From the NCBI GenBank assembly GCA_947483345.1, contig CANKNL010000079.1, positions 1 through 11,061 of the forward strand: DNA of 11,061 nucleotides. Reading direction: 5' to 3'. Positions 6,639 through 11,061 of the stretch are shown here, piece after piece; the stretch's first letter is position 1, and each line of letters opens with the position of its first letter. The notes beneath the pieces are model-generated. The model saw only the letters and a list, made by a program, of their open reading frames with translations. It searched no databases and was not told the DNA's origin. Position numbers and translations under genes: made by a program. Source of the DNA: Chitinophagaceae bacterium. Lineage in GTDB: Bacteria; Bacteroidota; Bacteroidia; Chitinophagales; Chitinophagaceae.

Positions 6639-6773
6639 ATGCCTTTTGTTTATATCCTATATTCAGAAAAGATTAATAAATATTATGTAGGGGCTTGTAT
6701 TGACCTGCAGAGAAGATTATATGAGCATCATATCGGCCATTCAAAATTCACCTCTACAGGTATTTGTCACTAG
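6639..6773 (+). pseudogene. Truncated GIY-YIG nuclease gene
   Basis: A 44-residue frame, ATG at 6639 and TAG at 6771-6773, begins 5 bp after the T tract of the tRNA-array terminator. It reads like the N-terminal half of a small stand-alone GIY-YIG (UvrC-type) endonuclease. VYI at residues 4-6 replaces the GIY strand and YVG at 16-18 the YIG strand; DLQRRLYEHHIG (22-33) is the following helix with the active-site Arg; KFTSTG (36-41) is the usual loop. Intact members have about 80-100 residues and include a downstream helix with the metal-binding Glu; this half is missing. None of the three forward frames after 6761 resumes the family, so the 3' part was deleted or replaced rather than frameshifted. 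It should be inactive. Confidence 0.75.
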
Positions 6774-7017
6774 AAAAACCTTACACACCCAACTTATCCT
6801 CCTGAAAAGGAAGGCATTCTTATAAAGTTGTTATAAGTATTTTCCGGAAACGGATAATAGCAGTTTCAAGTCTTTCTAATTAAAACCATTTTTCCTTCCT
6901 AAAGAAGGTACAAGATATTTATCTATAAGATTCCTTTAAAGATCCATTTTGGTCACCGGCTGCTTCAGATTTGAACCCCATAATCAATTTAAAATGCTTA
7001 TAATCAAATATATATGA
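6774..7017. other. Intergenic stretch without recognised gene
   Basis: Between the GIY-YIG remnant and the 24-bp repeats I see no credible coding frame on either strand. Two weak hairpins are present (TCCT/AGGA around 6798-6812, CCTTC/GAAGG around 6894-6908). It is probably decayed DNA of the inserted segment. Confidence 0.5.
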
Positions 7018-7136
7018 ATAAATACAGCATAAACTAATTTTAATACAACAAAATAAACTAATTTTAATACATCAAAATAAACTAATTTTGATACATCAGT
7101 ATAAACTAATTTTAGTACACCAACTGCAAACTAGTT
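7018..7136. repeat. 24-bp direct repeats directly upstream of the Fic gene
   Basis: Four full 24-bp units (7029-7052, 7053-7076, 7077-7100, 7101-7124) each begin ATAAACTAATTTT and continue with variants of AATACATCAAA. A partial unit precedes them (7018-7028) and a decayed one (AAACTAGTT) touches the ATG at 7137. In the fourth unit the core is a near-perfect inverted repeat ACTAA-TT-TTAGT. There are no unique spacers, so it is not CRISPR. The position suggests operator sites. Confidence 0.85.
7083..7090 (+). promoter_or_regulatory. Possible -7 box of the Fic gene inside repeat 3
   Basis: The third 24-bp unit differs from the others so that its core reads TAATTTTG, an exact TAnnTTTG match; the other units read TAATTTTA. 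No TTG -33 element is seen at the usual distance. Start of transcription would fall near 7097, about 40 bp before the ATG. Confidence 0.4.
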
Positions 7137-8684
7137 ATGGCAACACCATCAGAAAAATTGGCCACCTCATTAAATGCACTGAGGGAACTGCAGGATAAAG
7201 GCATTGTAGCAATTAAAGCGGATGCATTATCCCGTACACATAAGGATCGGCTTTTAGAAAATGGGTTTATAAAGGAAGTGTACAAAGGCTGGTACATGAT
7301 GACCCCTCCTAATGAAGCCAAAGGAGATAGTACCTCATGGTACAGTTCATATTGGCACTTTTGCTCCCAGGTTCTGGAAAATATGTACGGAGACGAATGG
7401 TGTATTTCTCCTGAACAGTCCCTCATGTTGCATGCAGGGAATACAACTGTTCCACAACAATTGATAGTAAAATCACCAAAGGCAAGCAATAATAAAATAG
7501 ATCTGCCTTTTGATACTTCGTTGTTTCACATAAAATCTTCGCTACCCATAAAAAATGAGATATTAGAAAATGACGGTATTCGCATGCTTTCATTACCGGC
7601 AGCGCTTATTCAGGCTTCTCCGAATACTTTCACCCAAAATCCAACAGATGCACGAACAGCACTATCCATGATTGAAGATGCGTCGCAGATTCTCACGCTT
7701 TTATTGGAAGGGGGGCAAAGTATTGTTGCTGGTCGCATGGCAGGAGCATTTCGCAATATCAGCCAGGAACGTGTAGCAGATACAATATTAAAAACGATGG
7801 AAAAAGCCGGATATCATGTCCGTGAATCCGATCCATTCGATAATAAAATTATAGTTCCGCTTTCTAATCATCAACGATCTCCATATGGAAACAGGCTAAA
7901 ATTGATGTGGCATCAGATGAGGGATATAGTAATTAAAAATTTCCCAAAGCAACCCGGTATTCCACTAGATAAAAAAAGCTATATGGAGTTGGTTGAAAAA
8001 ATTTACGTAACAGATGCGTATCACTCTTTATCCATCGAAAGATATAAAGTTACACCGGAATTGATTGAACGGGTACGCAGTGGGACGTGGAATCATAAGG
8101 ATAATGAAGAAGACCGGAAGCAACGTGATGCAATGGCAGCAAAAGGATATTGGGAGGCTTTCCAGGCAGTAGAAATAACAATCGGAAAAATATTGGCAGG
8201 TGCAAATGCAGGTGAAGTTTTGGATGCTGATCATGGAGAGTGGTATCGGGAATTATTCGGGCCGAGTGTTACAGCAGGCATTATAAAACCAGCAGATTTA
8301 GCCGGCTATAGAAATCATCAGGTATACATCGGCCAGTCTAAACACGTTCCTTTAAACAGGGAGGCTGTTCGGGATGCCATGCCAGTTTTATTTGAACTTA
8401 TTAAACTGGAACCCGAAGCTTCTGTAAGAGCAGTATTAGGCCATTTCATTTTTGTTTTTATACATCCGTATATGGATGGTAATGGCAGAATGGGACGTTT
8501 TTTAATGAATGCTATGCTTGCTTCTGGTGGTTATCCATGGACAGTGATTCCAGTACAGCAAAGAGATACTTATATGCAGGCTTTGGAAAAAGCAAGCGTT
8601 AATCAGGATATTGAATCATTTGCACAATTCCTTGGGCACTTGGTAAATGAAGGATTAAAAGGAACGCCTGTAGCAAAAATCTGA
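7137..8684 (+). CDS. Fic-domain AMP-transferase fused to AbiEi-like N-terminal region
   Basis: 515 residues, ATG at 7137. Fic domains usually transfer AMP from ATP to a hydroxyl side chain of a target protein. The catalytic motif HPYMDGNGRMGR is at 443-454 (His443, HPF changed to HPY), in a C-terminal Fic domain of about 290-505. Upstream, SLSIER at 297-302 fits the inhibitory helix motif (S/T)xxxE(G/N), with Glu301 present but Arg in the last position; this placing is that of a class II, self-inhibited Fic protein. Residues about 10-55 (LNALRELQDKGIVAIKADAL, then ENGFIKEVYKGWYMM) look like the winged-helix start of AbiEi-type antitoxins, and 65-240 look like the rest of that fold. This part is assigned by pattern only. 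The gene stands alone inside the tRNA-bounded segment, with 24-bp repeats at its start. Target protein unknown. Confidence 0.85.
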   Translation: MATPSEKLATSLNALRELQDKGIVAIKADALSRTHKDRLLENGFIKEVYKGWYMMTPPNEAKGDSTSWYSSYWHFCSQVLENMYGDEWCISPEQSLMLHAGNTTVPQQLIVKSPKASNNKIDLPFDTSLFHIKSSLPIKNEILENDGIRMLSLPAALIQASPNTFTQNPTDARTALSMIEDASQILTLLLEGGQSIVAGRMAGAFRNISQERVADTILKTMEKAGYHVRESDPFDNKIIVPLSNHQRSPYGNRLKLMWHQMRDIVIKNFPKQPGIPLDKKSYMELVEKIYVTDAYHSLSIERYKVTPELIERVRSGTWNHKDNEEDRKQRDAMAAKGYWEAFQAVEITIGKILAGANAGEVLDADHGEWYRELFGPSVTAGIIKPADLAGYRNHQVYIGQSKHVPLNREAVRDAMPVLFELIKLEPEASVRAVLGHFIFVFIHPYMDGNGRMGRFLMNAMLASGGYPWTVIPVQQRDTYMQALEKASVNQDIESFAQFLGHLVNEGLKGTPVAKI

Positions 8685-8854
8685 GCCTTCAATCTTGAAA
8701 TCGTGGTCAAAAAGTTTCTTACTTAGTTTTTAACGTGGGCTAATGTATTCCAAGGCTAAAGTATAAGAAAAGTATGAGGTTCAGTAAAACAAAAGGAATG
8801 TAATTAAATTATAGGTTAGTAATTCCAGAGTCAATAAATATTAACTCGCTGAAA
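8685..8854. other. Gap downstream of the Fic gene, nothing recognised
   Basis: No gene, clear hairpin terminator or repeat was found between the Fic stop codon and the tRNA-like remnant. The Fic transcript may run on to the terminator at 8906-8944. Confidence 0.5.
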
Positions 8855-8904
8855 GCTAAGCTGGGTAAGCATCCTATGAAAGGATACAAGTCCCTGCCAG
8901 TTCA
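8855..8904 (+). pseudogene. Degenerate tRNA-Lys-like remnant, right boundary of inserted segment
   Basis: Bases 8889-8907 repeat 19 bp of the tRNA-Lys 3' end and the bases after it (AGTCCCTGCCAGTTCACAA, as at 6402-6420). Upstream, GCTAAGCTGGGTAAGCATCC (8855-8874) matches the D-arm and anticodon start of the two tRNA-like copies at 15 of 20 positions, including their GCTAAG instead of GCTCAG. A short hairpin ATCCT/AGGAT (8871-8885) takes the place of the anticodon arm and the 5' half of the T stem is missing. It is thus a relic of the tRNA-like copies, not of the tRNA itself. Confidence 0.75.
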
Positions 8905-8905
8905 C

Positions 8906-8944
8906 AATAAAATGTCCGGTTTAAAACCAGACATTTTATTTTAT
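8906..8944. terminator. Strong bidirectional terminator, probably the original tRNA-Lys terminator
   Basis: Stem AATAAAATGTC (8906-8916) pairs perfectly with GACATTTTATT (8930-8940); after one C/A mismatch, GGTT pairs with AACC around a short loop. A/T tracts flank both arms. It sits directly after the duplicated tRNA 3' end and also ends the LuxE-like gene, whose stop is at 8941-8943. Confidence 0.88.
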
Positions 8945-9984
8945 AAGATCATTAAACTACAGCCACGGATATCACTGTTATCCAATCTGCCCAATACTTC
9001 AAAACTGCCATTAGAATGTAATCGGCCAACATCGTCGGTTGCAATAAAGGAGCAACTGTATACATTGGCTAGGTCAATGATATTGAGTACACCATTTATT
9101 GACTTGGCAATGGCCCGGTTAGCGGTCATGATATTAAAAGGATCATCTTCTTCCCTGATCAATACTTGCATCCAGTTAGGGCAATGAAAAATGCCATCAC
9201 CTTTCGAATAGGCCTGCGATAATAATTCTGTCATACCATATTCTGAATGAACCAGGCTAACTCCTAATTGATTCTGCAACAGTGCATGTACCTGCTGCCT
9301 GGTCATTTCTTCGCGTCGGCCTTTCATACCGCCGGTTTCCATAACTATGGTATGCCTTAATGGCATGGGATACTGTTTGGCAAAATCGAGCAGGGCATAG
9401 GTTACGCCAATCAGCAGGGTGGGTATTTTTAATAATTCGTTATGCATTAAAGTACGGTGCAGCTTATCATGATCATATAAATAAAAACCACTAAGCTCAT
9501 GGCCACTTGCTTTGATCAAGTCTGCCATCATATGCACCAGTGAAGAATTTTTTCTTTCCAGGTAAGAGGGTAGTAAACCCAGTATGCATTTATTTTCTGG
9601 CAGACCATACATTTTTTTGAAGTTGGTCATAAAACTTGTTCTGTAAATCTGTACATCATGAATATGATGTTTACTGTTTGTGCTCAATTTTTCAGGCAGG
9701 TAAGTTGGTGTTGTTCCGCTGCTTTCAAAAATGAGATCCGTATTAAAATCCGTTGTTTTTATGGTATGTGTTTTAAAAAAAGAGATGGGTAGAAAAGGTA
9801 TTTTTTCGAGTGTATGTACCTGAGTGCTATCCACATGTACCGCATCACAATATTGCCGGTATACCGGGTTATTCTGATATTGAAATCTGAACAGATCAAG
9901 CGCTAAGTCGTTAAAGTTTTCTGCTGAAGCAGCAAATATCCTTTTTTTAAAGTCTCTATTTTTAACGTCGTTTTTCACTGGCAA
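8941..9984 (-). CDS. LuxE-type acyl-protein synthetase homologue
   Basis: About 347 residues, an adenylate-forming enzyme of the LuxE/acyl-protein synthetase family, which activates a carboxylate as acyl-AMP and passes it to a cysteine or carrier. Motifs in order: ESSGTT (87-92, phosphate loop), METGGMKGRREE (215-226), SEYGMTELLSQAY (247-259), ATDDVG (315-320) and LGRLDNSDIRGCSLM (331-345). The family in Bacteroidota is found without luciferase genes and none is present here, so bioluminescence is not implied. A TGA lies immediately before the TTG at 9984 and no in-frame ATG precedes M119, so translation must begin at TTG 9984 or GTG 9978. Divergent from the lipoprotein gene, with only 29 bp between. 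The substrate is unknown. Confidence 0.88.
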   Translation of the reverse strand: MPVKNDVKNRDFKKRIFAASAENFNDLALDLFRFQYQNNPVYRQYCDAVHVDSTQVHTLEKIPFLPISFFKTHTIKTTDFNTDLIFESSGTTPTYLPEKLSTNSKHHIHDVQIYRTSFMTNFKKMYGLPENKCILGLLPSYLERKNSSLVHMMADLIKASGHELSGFYLYDHDKLHRTLMHNELLKIPTLLIGVTYALLDFAKQYPMPLRHTIVMETGGMKGRREEMTRQQVHALLQNQLGVSLVHSEYGMTELLSQAYSKGDGIFHCPNWMQVLIREEDDPFNIMTANRAIAKSINGVLNIIDLANVYSCSFIATDDVGRLHSNGSFEVLGRLDNSDIRGCSLMIL

Positions 9985-9988
9985 TCAT

Positions 9989-9996
9989 TACATTTG
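9989..9996 (+). promoter_or_regulatory. Possible -7 box of the lipoprotein gene
   Basis: TACATTTG matches TAnnTTTG and lies 17 bp before the ATG at 10014. No clear TTG -33 element was found at the usual spacing. It falls in the short space shared with the divergent LuxE-like gene. Confidence 0.45.
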
Positions 9997-10013
9997 ATAA
10001 ACAAAACACAAAG

Positions 10014-10469
10014 ATGCGATACCCATTACTATTTACCATATCAATTTTCCTTTTTACGGCCTGTAAAAAAGATAAATTTACTACTGCCCCACAAATAAAA
10101 TTTGAAAAGCTTTCGCACAATGCCATTGACCTGTCGATAAACAGTGCAACACCCATTATTACTTTCAGCATAACAGACGCAGAAGGTGACCTGGGGTTAA
10201 ATTCAAAAGATACAGCCTTTATCTATATGAAAAATTTGCTGACCAATACATTTGATTCAGTCCCTTTTCCCGATCTGCAATCGGCAGGAAAAAATAATTT
10301 TAAGGCCAATGTAGATGTGACCATCACAAAAGTAATTAAATGTAAATCTCAGCCTGGAAATCCTTTACATACCGATATCTTATATTTTGAATTTTATGTA
10401 AAAGATTTTGCCAAAAACAAGAGCAATGTTTTTACAACGCCCGATCCGGTTTACTTTACCTGCTTTTAA
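10014..10469 (+). CDS. Small putative lipoprotein of unknown function
   Basis: 151 residues, ATG at 10014. Residues 1-17 form a lipoprotein signal peptide with lipobox FTAC and Cys17, followed by KKDK, which does not obviously direct surface export. Residues about 25-150 are predicted beta-rich, with FSITDAEGDLGLNSKDTAFIYM (about 51-72), a pattern common in small Bacteroidota lipoproteins of immunoglobulin-like fold, and a C-terminal FEFYVKDFAKNKSNVFTTPDPVYFTC. No known function was recognised. The gene overlaps the next one by one base (TAATG), so the two are translationally coupled and probably act together. Confidence 0.82.
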   Translation: MRYPLLFTISIFLFTACKKDKFTTAPQIKFEKLSHNAIDLSINSATPIITFSITDAEGDLGLNSKDTAFIYMKNLLTNTFDSVPFPDLQSAGKNNFKANVDVTITKVIKCKSQPGNPLHTDILYFEFYVKDFAKNKSNVFTTPDPVYFTCF

Positions 10470-11061
10470 TGAAGTGGTTGCAGTTCATCTTATCTCATTC
10501 AATTTTTGTTTCTATTTGTGCCGTGTCAATGGCATGCCAAACCGTACAGTTAAGGGGGCTGCATCATGACCTGTTTATGTATGGTTTTATTTTTTTTGCA
10601 ACATTGGGCAGTTATAATTTTTATTGGCTTTTAAGTAAAGTGTCTTTTGCGAAAAAGCCCTCCATCGCCGGGATGCTAAAAAAAGAAAGGACCGTTTTTT
10701 TTATATTATTATTGTCTGCTGCCGGGTTATTGTATTGTTTCAGCCACGCTTCATTGTCGGTTGAATTTATAGTAACCGGTATTTTACTAACGGTTATTTA
10801 TGCCATTCCGCTTTTGCCCCTAACCGTTTTGCATTTTACCCGTAAGGCAGGGATTTTAAAGACCATTTTACTGGCATTTACCTGGACCTATGTTACGGCA
10901 TTTATGCCTATTCAAAAAACATATATGCAGTTAGATGCTGCCGATTCTTTTGTCATTGGCTATCGATTTTTATTTATGTTGCTGCTTTGTATTCTGTTTG
11001 ATAGCCGCGATATGGCTGTTGATAAAATCAGGGGTTTACGAAGCCTGGCCACCGTGTTAAA
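10469..11061 (+). CDS. UbiA-like integral membrane protein, 3'-truncated by window
   Basis: 197 residues are visible from the ATG at 10469, which overlaps the TAA of the lipoprotein gene; the frame is open to the window end. At least five hydrophobic segments are seen (about 10-25, 37-56, 76-93, 98-122, 130-147, 162-178). The stretch FDSRDMAVDKIRGLRSL (177-193) resembles the second Asp-rich motif of UbiA-family prenyltransferases (D-x-R-D-x-x-x-D-x-x-x-G). The first Asp-rich motif (NDxxDxxxD) is not visible: the corresponding loop reads GSYNFYWLLSK (48-57), keeping only Asn. It is probably a divergent UbiA-like family member with altered or no prenyltransferase activity. Substrate unknown. 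Confidence 0.72.
   Translation, partial: MKWLQFILSHSIFVSICAVSMACQTVQLRGLHHDLFMYGFIFFATLGSYNFYWLLSKVSFAKKPSIAGMLKKERTVFFILLLSAAGLLYCFSHASLSVEFIVTGILLTVIYAIPLLPLTVLHFTRKAGILKTILLAFTWTYVTAFMPIQKTYMQLDAADSFVIGYRFLFMLLLCILFDSRDMAVDKIRGLRSLATVL

Noticed and set aside
6774..7017. Continuation of the GIY-YIG gene by frameshift
   Set aside because: None of the forward frames after 6761 shows the expected second half of the family.
7018..7136. CRISPR array
   Set aside because: The 24-bp units are contiguous with no unique spacers, and no cas genes are present.
7112..7489. 125-residue minus-strand frame opposite the Fic start
   Set aside because: It lies wholly antisense to the well supported Fic gene and shows no recognisable domain.
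8941..9984. Bioluminescence (lux) gene
   Set aside because: LuxE homologues are widespread without luciferase, and no luxA, luxB, luxC or luxD is present.
9962..10171. 69-residue minus-strand frame beginning in the lipoprotein gene
   Set aside because: It overlaps the lipoprotein gene antisense and ends just inside the LuxE-like gene in another frame; no domain seen.

Overview
The window looks like a chromosomal segment of a member of the Bacteroidota, most likely Chitinophagaceae or a relative. The signs are AT-rich DNA, -7 promoter boxes of the TAnnTTTG type, weak Shine-Dalgarno signals, a DUF2911 protein, an ECF sigma/anti-sigma pair whose anti-sigma partner carries carboxypeptidase-regulatory-like and TonB-C-like domains, and a LuxE-type acyl-protein synthetase homologue. 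The family assignment is inference.

Layout. Bases 1-1407 (+) hold the C-terminal part of a sodium:solute symporter, which ends in a terminator shared with the converging minus-strand block. That block (6189 down to 1438) encodes, in transcription order, an SDR oxidoreductase, a SAM hydroxide adenosyltransferase-like (DUF62) protein, an ECF sigma factor, its probable membrane anti-sigma factor, and a secreted DUF2911 protein. A divergent promoter region (6190-6344) separates the SDR gene from a tRNA-Lys(UUU) gene at 6345-6417.

The accessory part is 6418-8907. The intact tRNA-Lys is followed by two identical 93-bp units. Each contains a tRNA-Lys look-alike with a broken D stem and a completely rewritten but perfectly paired anticodon arm. 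Then come a strong terminator, a truncated GIY-YIG nuclease gene, 24-bp direct repeats, and a single-gene fusion of an AbiEi-like N-terminal region with a Fic AMPylase domain. The segment closes with a fourth, degenerate tRNA-like copy that repeats the last 16 bases of the tRNA plus three bases beyond (19 bp exact). This copy is joined to another terminator that probably belonged to the tRNA before insertion. I read it as a segment built into the 3' end of tRNA-Lys. No integrase is visible.

Beyond it lie a LuxE-like gene (-), and divergently from it a small lipoprotein gene (+) overlapped by one base by a UbiA-like membrane protein gene that runs off the window. The sigma/anti-sigma pair probably acts as one surface-signalling module. 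The Fic fusion and its repeats may form a self-regulated toxin-like locus. The remaining genes are housekeeping or of unknown pathway.
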